This document shows, one piece after another, positions 1-8,046 of a stretch of DNA of 64,000 bases. The position numbers and the translations under genes were made by a program. The stretch comes from Allorhodopirellula solitaria. Lineage in GTDB: Bacteria; Planctomycetota; Planctomycetia; Pirellulales; Pirellulaceae. Position 1 is the first letter of the stretch; every line of letters starts with the position of its first letter. The stretch lies in contig NZ_SJPK01000009.1 of assembly GCF_007859855.1 (NCBI RefSeq), forward strand, positions 1 to 64,000, written 5' to 3'. The notes below the pieces were generated by a model. It was not told the DNA's origin. It was given only the letters and a program-made list of their open reading frames with translations, and searched no databases.

Positions 1-160
1 ACTTGGATCTGCGTTTGGCGCAGTCGACCGAAACGACACCAAAGTGAGAGGGACCGACCGCCTCGACTCGCTGCTGAATCACCCCAGCTGGCTTGCCGAT
101 GTAACGGGCCTGATTGGATTTTGACGATTTTGACGAACGTTTCTTGGTGGCGATTGCCAT
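1..160 (-). CDS. IS110-type transposase, N-terminal part (cut by window edge)
   Basis: Read leftward from the ATG ending at 160, the frame is open to the window edge and gives a basic Ser/Lys-rich leader followed by HFGVVSVDCAKRRSK. A short hydrophobic strand carrying the first Asp and followed by a Lys/Ser run is typical of the N-terminal RuvC-like DEDD domain of IS110-family transposases. Only about 53 residues are visible, so the remaining catalytic acidic residues and the C-terminal transposase_20 region cannot be checked. The seven-Lys/Ser leader is longer than in many IS110 proteins. The repeat-rich DNA upstream fits a mobile-element landing zone. It could be a remnant rather than an intact element. 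Confidence 0.6.
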   Translation of the reverse strand, partial: MAIATKKRSSKSSKSNQARYIGKPAGVIQQRVEAVGPSHFGVVSVDCAKRRSK

Positions 161-256
161 ATCGGAGTTCCTTGATTGAAGGGGAAGTGAATTCCTTCAA
201 TGAAAGCACTCAGAATGCGCCCCTGGTAGTTATTTAGGCTAACTTGGGGACATACC

Positions 257-491
257 AGGCATGGCTCTCGTATCCAATGATCGTTCAGAAATGCGTCCCT
301 GACGAACAAGGGCTCGCCAGGGACCGACAACACCATTGGCGTACCGCTTTTGCAGGGAAACGCTGGCGACCGAGATATCCCTTGCCAAGCCAGCACCTCT
401 GCAGAGCTCGGCTCCGTTTCTCTCGGCAGTGCCAGTCTAACATTGATAATCACATCCCAAAAATAAATCCTTGGATACGGGAGCCATGCCT
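257..491. repeat. Inverted-repeat element with about 21-bp arms
   Basis: The arm at 257-277 (AGGCATGGCTCTCGTATCCA plus one base) is repeated in inverted orientation at 471-491 with a single mismatch, about 193 bp apart. The interior has shorter palindromes such as TCCCTG...CAGGGA near 297-325. Just right of it, CGCTTCCGTCGGATGA at about 509 recurs near 20969 inside another repeat block. I see no credible gene inside. It looks like a small non-autonomous element or a decayed palindromic repeat. Confidence 0.5.
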
Positions 492-660
492 TGAAAACCT
501 CGGGCGCACGCTTCCGTCGGATGAGCCGAAATAGCAATTGTTTTAGGCCGGAGGCCACCAGAACCCCAGCCGGTGGCGCCACGGCCTGTCGATCTATTCG
601 ATGCCTGCCACTAAATTCCGAGAAGAACATGATCAATAGGTAGCGGATTTTGCGAGATTG

Positions 661-690
661 TTTCTGTAGTGAACGAGGCGACGAGCTGTT
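661..690. repeat. Fragment of the GTAGTGGACGAGGCGACGAG repeat family
   Basis: TTTCTGTAGTGAACGAGGCG followed by ACGAGCTGTTGATT matches the inner end of the element seen complete at 7909-8016 and 58505-58833. The same CGAGCTGTTGRTT extension is present at 20668 and, inverted, near 20990. The block CCCCTGTCAGCTTGTCTGGC at about 779 also recurs in the 58505-58833 copy, so this 160-1180 stretch is a mosaic of family modules. Confidence 0.55.
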
Positions 691-838
691 GATTCCCCAT
701 GAGTTTGCTCCCCCGTGTGCTTGTCATACGCCGATGCGACGTTTTCAAATGAGAAAACCGCGGCATCGACACGCGGTCCCCTGTCAGCTTGTCTGGCAGG
801 AAACCAAGCCGACAAACTTTGCTCTCATGCGGGGCAAG

Positions 839-1138
839 CCTGGGCTGTTCAATCTTTGGGGTTGCGACCCGTTTCGGTTGATTTTCATGGAGGTGATTTC
901 TGTCCTGATTTCACCCTCCCGAGCGAAGCTGGGGAGGGTCGAGAAACGAGCCTTCAGCGAGTTTCTCGGGGAGGGCTCGGTCAGGGTTTTGCAGCGATTG
1001 AGGCGTTTTCCCAGTGCTGGGCCCCTCCCCGACGAGGCTTCGCCCGTCGACCCTCCCCAAACTTCGTTTGGAGAGGGTGAAGTCAAGAAATTGCGCAAGA
1101 CCAATCGAGCGTCAACCCCAAAGATTGAACAGCCCAGG
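839..1138. repeat. Composite palindrome with perfect 26-bp arms and a nested hairpin block
   Basis: Positions 839-864 and 1113-1138 are perfect 26-bp inverted copies (core GGGCTGTTCAATCTTTGGGG). Between them, 911-1083 begins TTCACCCTC and ends GAGGGTGAA and holds three hairpins: CCCTCCC...GGGAGGG, GAGAAAC...GTTTCTC, and CCAAAC-TTCG-TTTGG flanked by ACCCTC/GAGGGT. This reads as one repeat inserted into another. All frames across it are low-complexity and unlike any protein I know, so I treat 163-1180 as non-coding. Confidence 0.55.
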
Positions 1139-1180
1139 GCTACCCCCACGTCAGATTGTTCGGCCTCTAAGAAAATTCGC

Positions 1181-2185
1181 TTAGGCGATCTGGGATCGTT
1201 TTGCTCGGCGGCGGTGTCGACGGTGGGCCAAGGCGGCACACAGTAGCACTCCAAATGAAGCGATGGAGGCAGGTTCCGGCGCGGCGCTGGTGGGTGGCGT
1301 CGGTGGTACCGTCGGCAGTGGTGGCAGCGCCAGATTCGGGAGGTGGATTTCTGCACTGAGGACAACGTTATTGCCAACTACCGTGCCGGTAATGTTGGAT
1401 TGAAAATCGATTGTAGCGTTTGGAGCGATCAAAGCGCCGTTCAAAGCTCCATTAACATTGACTGTTGTCGCATTTGGGAAATACCACACGATACGATCCA
1501 GAAAGCTGGCTTTGTTGAACTCGTTCATGTTGAGGTTCAGCCCGGACAGGAAATTAATACTGGTGGCATCGTCCTTGATCAGAAACAGATCTCCCGTCGG
1601 TTCCGGATCACCCACCAGGCTCGCTCCACCGTTTTTGCGGTCAAAGAAGTACGGCTGTCCCACTTGTTCCGTCAAGTCAAAAACTGCCACACCGTCCTTG
1701 CCGGGGGTAGTGATGAACTTCGCGTTGTTCATGTCCGCCAAGTCAGTTTTACTATTCGCGTTCAGAGTGTCGAAGTAGCTCGTCAAGCGATCAACCTCAG
1801 CGCGAGCATCGTCCAGGATCGCTTGCACTCCGTCCGCGTCATAAATCGTTTTTGCGTTATCAATTTTGGCCCCAGCTATCTGGGCTTCCTTGAGTTTCGC
1901 ATTCCCATTATTCACTTTGATATTGGTTTTGAGTTGCCCCCCCAGAATCAGACCGTCGTTTTCGTACGAGGCCCCCGGTGTAACGGGACCTGAGTCCACT
2001 AATTTGTCCTGCGCGAAATCCATCGTGCCCTTTACGATGTCGCCAAAGATCAAGGATCGACCGTGAACGTGACTTTTCCCGCTAACATTCCCGAAAGCGA
2101 TCAGGTTGAAATCTTTCAGCACGCCTGCGGATGCAGAGGCGGCCGACAGCAAGAGGGAACCAACGACGATCAAATGACGAATCAT
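1181..2185 (-). CDS. Choice-of-anchor A family protein with PEP-CTERM sorting signal
   Basis: 334 residues. The N-terminus MIRHLIVVGSLLLSAASASA is a clear Sec signal peptide. It is followed by the choice-of-anchor A opening (LKDFNLIAFGNVSGKSHVHG), where the family usually has an F-N-x-I/V-x-F-G/D-N/D pattern. The body is rich in Asn and beta-prone repeats and ends with NGALNGALIAPNATIDFQ, also typical. The C-terminus is a Pro-rich linker, then PEPASIASFGVLLCAALAHR with an Arg/His tail: a PEP-CTERM signal processed by an exosortase/archaeosortase. The predicted product is exported and anchored or released at the surface. No exosortase gene is in the window. It stands alone, with repeat DNA downstream. 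Confidence 0.85.
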   Translation of the reverse strand: MIRHLIVVGSLLLSAASASAGVLKDFNLIAFGNVSGKSHVHGRSLIFGDIVKGTMDFAQDKLVDSGPVTPGASYENDGLILGGQLKTNIKVNNGNAKLKEAQIAGAKIDNAKTIYDADGVQAILDDARAEVDRLTSYFDTLNANSKTDLADMNNAKFITTPGKDGVAVFDLTEQVGQPYFFDRKNGGASLVGDPEPTGDLFLIKDDATSINFLSGLNLNMNEFNKASFLDRIVWYFPNATTVNVNGALNGALIAPNATIDFQSNITGTVVGNNVVLSAEIHLPNLALPPLPTVPPTPPTSAAPEPASIASFGVLLCAALAHRRHRRRAKRSQIA

Positions 2186-2416
2186 TAACGTTAACTAACC
2201 TGGAAGGGTGATTTTGAGAGAGGGGGGGAACTGTTACGACAGTCTCGAACACCCGGCGGGTATTCATAAGCCAGAACGTACCCATCCTACGCATGTACTC
2301 ACTGTGAAAGTTCGGCCAGCGAGGGACTGCTGCGGAACACCCCATGGGTGCGGCAAGAAAGGCGTCGATTCTCACCCAGTCGGCAGAGAAAAATATCCCG
2401 ACGGGTGGCCACTCGG

Positions 2417-2668
2417 TTATCGCAGCGACTCGGTACGCACGTTGGGGATTGCGTAGCCCGGTCGGATTCCTTGGAGGATCGCCACACCACTGGCGGCGGT
2501 GATGATCGCGACAGCCAACCAGAGAGCTCGCGCGGCGGATTTGCCAAAGCGATTCTGCACGTACTTTACCGACCGGATTTGATAGGGGGCCGTCCAAGGG
2601 CCAATCGCGATCACCGTGGTCAGGATCGCCAGAGCCAGGGCCAACGAGCCAACAAAAAACTCATCCAT
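2417..2668 (-). CDS. Small membrane protein, unknown function
   Basis: 83 residues from the ATG at 2668 (a TTG two codons earlier is possible). Two hydrophobic segments, FFVGSLALALAILTTVIAIG and ALWLAVAIITAASGVAILQG, flank a polar cytosolic or periplasmic loop with several Arg/Lys. It begins 28 bp downstream of the HEAT/TPR gene on the same strand, so the two are probably co-transcribed. I do not recognise the family. The start of the second helix is Arg-rich, which suggests a two-helix hairpin topology. Function unknown. Confidence 0.6.
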   Translation of the reverse strand: MDEFFVGSLALALAILTTVIAIGPWTAPYQIRSVKYVQNRFGKSAARALWLAVAIITAASGVAILQGIRPGYAIPNVRTESLR

Positions 2669-2696
2669 AGTCAAAACAGGTTCTTAATTTGGGCGT

Positions 2697-3377
2697 TCAA
2701 ACGTCGCTTTGGCGCAGCCGCCGGCGGATCTGGCCCCGCTGCATGCGGGCGGTATCGAGATCGGGATTGATCGCCAAACAATAGTCGAGCGCTTGCAGGG
2801 CCTTTTCGAAATCGCCCTTGAGATAGCGGATCTTGGCCAAACTCTGCCAGGCGAGATAGTGAAATCGGCAATGCCAGAGACAATTCTCATAGGCTTGCTG
2901 GGCACGTGAGAAGTCCTCTAAACCGTGCCAACAGATGGCGAGTTGATGGTGGGCTTCGGCGTACATCGGGGCCTGGTCGATAAGAATCATCGCTGGCGAG
3001 AGCGCCGCAGCATACTCGGCTCCGTCATTGAGATGCATCACACGGAGCAACTGCTGATGATGCAGCGGCGCTGCGTCACGGACCATCACAGCCCGAAAAG
3101 AGTCGTCCGCCACCAACCGAACTCCTGGATCACTGTCGCAGATGGCGCGGCCGAGAGCTTCCACGCTGCACCGATCGCCTAACATCCCCAGGGCCAAAGC
3201 GGCGGCGCGGCGCTGTTCCACCTGACCGCGACTGAGCAGAGCGTTCAACGTCGCAGCTGTGTAAAATTCATCGATTTCGTGAGCGAAACGGCACGGGTTG
3301 GCGGATTGCAGATATCGCCGATAGGACTTCGCCAAATGGGTGGTGTGTACTTGAGGTGTCGTCACGTGGGTTTCCAT
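2697..3377 (-). CDS. HEAT-like / TPR repeat protein
   Basis: About 226 residues from the ATG at 3377; a TTG nine codons upstream is possible. The first half contains a HEAT-like pair (RRAAALALGMLGDRCSVEAL, then a partner helix with ICDSDPGVRLVADDS). The second half has TPR-type helices with conserved Ala/Tyr/Pro spacing (MYAEAHHQLAICWHGLEDFS, LAWQSLAKIRYLKGDFEKAL, and a last one ending in INPDLDTARMQ). No signal peptide is seen, so it is likely cytosolic. It is probably a scaffold for protein interactions. The next gene downstream is a two-helix membrane protein that may be its partner. No catalytic motif is visible. Confidence 0.75.
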   Translation of the reverse strand: METHVTTPQVHTTHLAKSYRRYLQSANPCRFAHEIDEFYTAATLNALLSRGQVEQRRAAALALGMLGDRCSVEALGRAICDSDPGVRLVADDSFRAVMVRDAAPLHHQQLLRVMHLNDGAEYAAALSPAMILIDQAPMYAEAHHQLAICWHGLEDFSRAQQAYENCLWHCRFHYLAWQSLAKIRYLKGDFEKALQALDYCLAINPDLDTARMQRGQIRRRLRQSDV

Positions 3378-3521
3378 TGGGGTCGATATTTTCGGTGCAG
3401 CCAACCAACAGCAGTGTCGCCAAACGGAGCCATTTTGCCTTCGAATTCTCCCCCGTCTGACCCTTCGATGTTAGACCGATTAGACTAGCAGGCAAGACAA
3501 CAACTGAAAAAAGAGTGGGAG

Positions 3522-4793
3522 ATGAATCGAGCTTCATTACTGCGATCGGCGATCATTCTACTCGTGTCCGGGCCCCTGCTGTTTCCACGTGGGGCCGCCT
3601 GTCAGCCGCCTCGTTTGAGTGTGATTGCCAGTGAATCGTTGGTCCAGACGCCGATCACGCTCAGTGTCGACGAACAGACGATCGGTGAGTTACTGTCCCA
3701 ACTGCTCAGCTCGGTCGCAGCGATCGAGGGGACTCGGCGGGGCCAGCAGCGACCGATCCGGTCACTTTGGTTTGCCCCCGGGGTCGACACCGAGGCCCGC
3801 GTGAGCCTCGCCGAAGCTCAGACGCCCGCCGCCCAGTTGTTCTTAAAGGTAGCCCAGTCAAAGGATTTGGCTGTGTTCCCGTTGCCCGGTGTGCTGGTCG
3901 TGGGACCTCCCGAGTGGATCGACGCGATGCTCAGCCACTTGCACACGAACGAGCAGGCAAACCGCGACTCGATCTCGATCCGCTGGCCGACAGGGAGTAC
4001 GGCAGCGGAGATATTGGCCCTCATCCTGGCGGCTCCTTCCGATGAGGCCGCTGGCGGTCCGGTGACGAATTGGGCGGAGCTAGAATCCCTGCAGGCGGCT
4101 GGCAAGCGAGCTGGCAGGATTCCGACTTGGGTCCCGCATGACATCTGGTCGGCGGGCAGCCTGATCGGCGTGGATCGCAATTTAGCGGTCGGCCTGCTGC
4201 TGGCCCAATTCCGCTGTGGGCTCCGTCCCGGCACACCGCTGGCGAGCCTCACGGGCAAGCAGTCGACCCAGCCGGATACCGATCCGCTCGACGGGCGATC
4301 GGACACCCCTGCTGGCGTCTTGCCTTGGGAGGCGATGCCTGCTGCCAAGCCATTTCTGCTGGCCTATCCCGCGGGCGATTCGGCGCTGCCGATTCGCACG
4401 GCTCTCGCCAAGGTTCGCCCCCGGCCCTCGATCCGCGTCTCGGACAACCGATTGCTGATCAATACGTTCGCCTCACATCACCTCCGCCTCGTTGCGGTGC
4501 ACTGGAAAGCAGCGACTGAGAAAGCGGCTCGGGCAGCGGTGGCTAAAAATGGTACTCCAGCCGTGTTCGATTTGCAGCTGATCGATACGCCCGCCTCGTC
4601 CGTCCTGAGTCAGCTCGCTCAAGCGGCGGGCAAGAAATTTCGTCTCGATCCTGAAGCCGAAGCCGCCGGTGAAACATTGGTCTCGCTTGATGAAACCAAG
4701 AAGACCCTCGAAGAGCTGGCCGAACTCGTCGCCGCCTCAGTCGGGCTGGATCTGAGTTGGGGCGAAGCCGAGGTGGTCGTGACGAACCCCTGA
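3522..4793 (+). CDS. Secreted protein with secretin-type STN-like domains
   Basis: 423 residues. The N-terminus has an Arg, a hydrophobic run (SAIILLVSGPLLF) and a likely cleavage site near AACQ, consistent with export. The region around residues 45-70 (ITLSVDEQTIGELLSQLLSS) and the C-terminal 75 residues (VFDLQLIDTPASSVLSQLAQ, later LEELAELVAASVGLDLSW) have the strand-helix pattern of secretin and TonB short N-terminal (STN) domains. No secretin pore domain is present and the protein ends after the last STN-like unit. A role in a type II/IV-pilus-like or envelope system is possible but not shown. It converges with the coiled-coil gene; a 6-bp hairpin GGGGCA...TGCCCC at about 4795 lies between them. 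Confidence 0.65.
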   Translation: MNRASLLRSAIILLVSGPLLFPRGAACQPPRLSVIASESLVQTPITLSVDEQTIGELLSQLLSSVAAIEGTRRGQQRPIRSLWFAPGVDTEARVSLAEAQTPAAQLFLKVAQSKDLAVFPLPGVLVVGPPEWIDAMLSHLHTNEQANRDSISIRWPTGSTAAEILALILAAPSDEAAGGPVTNWAELESLQAAGKRAGRIPTWVPHDIWSAGSLIGVDRNLAVGLLLAQFRCGLRPGTPLASLTGKQSTQPDTDPLDGRSDTPAGVLPWEAMPAAKPFLLAYPAGDSALPIRTALAKVRPRPSIRVSDNRLLINTFASHHLRLVAVHWKAATEKAARAAVAKNGTPAVFDLQLIDTPASSVLSQLAQAAGKKFRLDPEAEAAGETLVSLDETKKTLEELAELVAASVGLDLSWGEAEVVVTNP

Positions 4794-4860
4794 GGGGCAC
4801 AGAACTGCCCCGTCGCTGCCGGTCTCATGATCGTCACCAGCCCCGCGTGGGCGGCGGCGA

Positions 4861-7590
4861 TCAGGCAGCCTTGTTCTGTTCGCGGGGATCGGATGCGCCG
4901 AGGGCAGGGACATTGGCTCGCTTGCGCCGGAGGTCCCTCATCGCCACCGCATTTTCGTGCAGTTGCCCCTCGATTTGACGCAACCGCTGTTGCATCACCA
5001 CATTGGCATCGAGGCTAGCGTCGAGTTCAGCAGAAACCCGGTGGAGCTGCTGTTGCAAGTCGTCCCGGTGGGTTTGCGTCGCGACCACCTTCTCGTGCAT
5101 CTCGCCCGCTAGCAGCTCGAACCGCTGAGCGGACTCAAATTGAGCCCTGGCATCGCGAAGCTCCTGTCCCAGCCGCTCGATCACCGCCGCTTGGTTTTCG
5201 GCCTGCACCTGGCTCTGTTGTTGATGTTCATTGAGTGAGCTGATTTGGCGGTCCCGGCTCTCGAGTTCCGTGCGCAGTCTCGCTTGGTCTTCGCGGATCG
5301 ATTGCAGTTCCGACTGCGTCTGCGCCAAGGCTGCTGATTTCTGCGTCACCGCGTCCTCGAGCTCAGCCAACTCGGGGGCGTCCGCGCTGAGTCGCTCCAC
5401 TTCGGTGAGATGCCGATCGATCGCCTCCGTCTGCTCGGAGATCTGTTTCTCGAGTTCCGCGATCTGTTGATCTTTCTTGCTGAGTGTGGTGGTGAGATCG
5501 CCCGATTGCGATTCGATCTCGGTCTTGCTGAGTTGTAGGTCGGCCAGTTTCGCTTCGTGGTGTGCGCAGAGTTCGTTGGCTGCCGCAATTTCAGCGAGCA
5601 ACGATTCGGTACGAAACTCCATTTCACTCAGGGCTGTCTCGGCAGTGACCCGGCCGTCAATCGCAGCTTGGATTCGGGAGGTGCGTTCATCGAGCTGATC
5701 GAGCAACTCATCGTGTTCGACCTGCATCGTCTGTACTTGAACGGTGGACTGATCGAGCGCCTCGGCCAACCGCTGAATCTCGGCTTGGTGCGATTCAAAG
5801 GTGCTCGACTGTTCCTGGTTGGCGGTAATGGCCGCTGCATACTCGTCACGGAGGGCAGCGTAGTCTTTCTGCAGCTGAGTGTACTCTTCGTCGGTCTGCC
5901 CCACCTGCGTTGACGTTTCCTCTCGCTCACTCCGCAGCTGGTCGCGTTCCCGCGTGACTTCGTCGTGTTTGGTCACGAGTTCATCGTGCTGAGTAATGAT
6001 CTGATCGCGTTCAACCGTCGCTTGATCGCGATCGACAACGATTTGGTCGCGTTCGCCGACGAGTCGATCCCGCTCGGCAACCACCGCGGTATGCTGGCTC
6101 GTGATCGTCTCGAGCTGTTGAGCGATTTGTTCTTGTTCGCTCGTCAGTCGATCATGGTCACTGAGAAGCTGGACTCGCTGACGAGCCATCTCGTCGCGTT
6201 CGGCGGTGAGTTGATCGTGCTGGACAGTCAGCTGCTCGCGTTCGGCAGTGAGTTGGTCCCGCTCGGCGGTGACCTGATCGCGCTCGGCGGTTACTTGATC
6301 ACGCTCAGCGACAGCCTGATCGCGATCGGCAACGATTTGATCGCGGTCGGAGGCGGTTTGCCCCTGTTCAGCAACGAGCTCGGTGTGCTGGCTGGTGATG
6401 GCCTCGAGCTGTTGAGCGATTTGTACTCGTTCGCCCGCCAGTCGATCACGTTCACTGAGGAGTTGGTCGCGTTGACGAGCCACCTCATCGCGTTCGGCAG
6501 TGCATCGTTCGTGCTCAGCCGTAAGTTGATCGCGTTCCGCGGTGAGTTGATCGCGTTGGATAACGACTTGATCGCGCTGGGCGGTTACCTGATCACGTTG
6601 GACGACCGCCTGATCGCGTTGGGCAACAACTTGGTCACGGTCGGACGCGGTTTGATCCTGTTCAGCAACAACATGGGTGTGCTGGCTGGTGATAGCCTCG
6701 AGCTGTTCCGCGATTCGGTCTCGTTCGCTCGCGAGTTGGTCGCGATCAGCAGCGAGTTGGTCGCGTTCGGCGGTGAGTTGGTCACGTTGGCTGGCGGCGT
6801 CATCGCGTTCGGTGGCAATTTGATCCCGCTCGCGGGCGAGGTAGTGGCGTTGGTCCGCGAGAGAGTTGCGCTGCGTGATCGCTTGGTCGCGTTCCTCATG
6901 GGCAGCATCACGCAACGTGATCAGTTCGTCACATCGACTGCGCAGTTGCTCCATCTCCGCAGCGAGTTGTTCTCCTCGTCGACTGATTTGCCCCAAGTCA
7001 CGGGTGCTGTCATCGTGGAGCTGGGCGAGCTGATCGCGTTCGGTTTCGAGTTGATCGGCGCGTAGACGATGTTCCCCGACTTGGGCGTTCGCGCGTTCAG
7101 CCGCCTCGGCGTGATCGCGAACATCAGCGGACGCCTGTTCCAGTTTTGTTTCGGCTTCCTGCAAACTCTCCTGCAAACGGGCGAGTTCCGTGCTCGCATC
7201 TTCCGCCTGCCCGTGAGCTGCATCACGCTGGTGCTGCGCATCTCGACAGGCGAGTTCGAATCGGCTTTGCTCGGCGTGGAGTTTCCCCAATTCGCTCTCA
7301 AACGATTCGGCTCGCGCGGTCTGCATGGCGAGCGATTGACGCAGCGACTCTGCCTCGGAGCGATACTCGCTCGACTGCGTCTCAAAATTGCGGGCGTCTC
7401 GCGAGAGGAGAACAAATTTGCGCTTCCGATTTCGCGCCGCAGCCTTGGCCCGGTTGTATTTCGACTCCGCTTCCTTGACGGCCCGGAGATCGCTGCTGCG
7501 GTCCCGGTACCAGAGCAGGTGACCGATCAGGATCCCGCCCATGAACAGCAGAAACACGGAAATAAAGGAGCTTCCAATCCAAGTACTCAT
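4861..7590 (-). CDS. Membrane-anchored giant coiled-coil protein with 98-residue tandem repeats
   Basis: About 909 residues from the ATG at 7590 (another start lies 13 codons upstream). One transmembrane helix near the N-terminus (SSFISVFLLFMGGILIGHLL) is followed by WYRD and then an almost unbroken coiled coil to the end. The centre is built of xRDQxxA heptads. At a higher level, a 98-residue unit (14 heptads) starting QLEAITSQHT repeats three times. C-terminal of that, the coiled coil is less regular and ends in a basic stretch. The protein is predicted to be a long rod held at the inner membrane. It resembles M-protein/SMC-like or FlxA-like rods only in composition; no head or enzymatic domain is visible. 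Function unknown. Confidence 0.8.
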   Translation of the reverse strand: MSTWIGSSFISVFLLFMGGILIGHLLWYRDRSSDLRAVKEAESKYNRAKAAARNRKRKFVLLSRDARNFETQSSEYRSEAESLRQSLAMQTARAESFESELGKLHAEQSRFELACRDAQHQRDAAHGQAEDASTELARLQESLQEAETKLEQASADVRDHAEAAERANAQVGEHRLRADQLETERDQLAQLHDDSTRDLGQISRRGEQLAAEMEQLRSRCDELITLRDAAHEERDQAITQRNSLADQRHYLARERDQIATERDDAASQRDQLTAERDQLAADRDQLASERDRIAEQLEAITSQHTHVVAEQDQTASDRDQVVAQRDQAVVQRDQVTAQRDQVVIQRDQLTAERDQLTAEHERCTAERDEVARQRDQLLSERDRLAGERVQIAQQLEAITSQHTELVAEQGQTASDRDQIVADRDQAVAERDQVTAERDQVTAERDQLTAEREQLTVQHDQLTAERDEMARQRVQLLSDHDRLTSEQEQIAQQLETITSQHTAVVAERDRLVGERDQIVVDRDQATVERDQIITQHDELVTKHDEVTRERDQLRSEREETSTQVGQTDEEYTQLQKDYAALRDEYAAAITANQEQSSTFESHQAEIQRLAEALDQSTVQVQTMQVEHDELLDQLDERTSRIQAAIDGRVTAETALSEMEFRTESLLAEIAAANELCAHHEAKLADLQLSKTEIESQSGDLTTTLSKKDQQIAELEKQISEQTEAIDRHLTEVERLSADAPELAELEDAVTQKSAALAQTQSELQSIREDQARLRTELESRDRQISSLNEHQQQSQVQAENQAAVIERLGQELRDARAQFESAQRFELLAGEMHEKVVATQTHRDDLQQQLHRVSAELDASLDANVVMQQRLRQIEGQLHENAVAMRDLRRKRANVPALGASDPREQNKAA
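5990..6705. repeat. 294-bp in-frame tandem repeat inside the coiled-coil gene
   Basis: Equivalent bases of the QLE(A/T)ITSQHT anchor fall at 6117, 6411 and 6705, exactly 294 bp apart (98 codons, 14 heptads). Inside each unit there is a 21-bp heptad period coding for (E/Q)RDQ(V/L)TA-like repeats. Copies differ by scattered substitutions, so they are not a recent perfect duplication. The array could expand or contract by slipped-strand or unequal recombination without breaking the frame. Confidence 0.8.
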
Positions 7591-7908
7591 CGACGACTCC
7601 GCAGGCACACGTGCCTCAACGGAGGCCACTCTTCTCGTTGAGCTGGCGTCGTAGCGAGCCAGCCGGTTCGGGGCGATTCACGCGGCCAAAGCCGCAACCA
7701 CCTCGGGCTGTATCAACTTCCTAGACGCAATGTCCACCCCAATCAATCGAAAGGGCAAACGAAACGATAAACGATGAAATCCGCAGAATGCGTACAGTCC
7801 TTCCTCTTTCCTGTTGTCGACTTCGAGATCGGTGGGGCGGCGATCTCGGAGCGTGGCTTCGTGCCAGTTTTGTGAGCTACACTATGAGGTCTGGGTAAAA
7901 TATGCTTA

Positions 7909-8016
7909 GCAACACACGATGAATAAGTGTCGGTTTTAGTAGTGGACGAGGCGACGAGTCCTGCGGCTTTGGACTCGTCGCCTCGTCCACTACGACAGAA
8001 ATTGATCGTGCGTTGC
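7909..8016. repeat. MITE-like palindromic element, copy A (108 bp)
   Basis: The ends are GCAACACACGAT and ATCGTGCGTTGC, an 11/12 terminal inverted repeat, and the element is flanked by TTA at 7906-7908 and at 8017-8019. The centre is a perfect 23-bp inverted repeat (7939-7961 and 7971-7993, core GTGGACGAGGCGACGAGTCC) around a 9-nt loop, which would form a very stable hairpin. No coding function. It lies 30 bp before the NRPS start used here, and an open frame runs through it into the NRPS gene, which can mislead start calling (a GTG at 7927 is inside the element). Related copies: 20620-21013 and 58505-58833. Confidence 0.8.
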
Positions 8017-8046
8017 TTAGGCAATTGCGGACTCGTCGGCCAATCA

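Noticed and set aside
244-534. Frames on both strands in 79-1246 (up to 198 codons)
   Set aside because: They run through nested inverted repeats, are Arg/Pro/Cys-rich, and show no family motif.
5965-7065. Long rightward open frame (366 codons) opposite the coiled-coil gene
   Set aside because: It is the antisense of the heptad repeats; the regular codon pattern avoids stops. Its product is repetitive and has no domain.
7927-8046. Upstream GTG start adding 40 residues to the first NRPS
   Set aside because: These codons lie in the palindromic element and its edge; FAAL similarity starts later.
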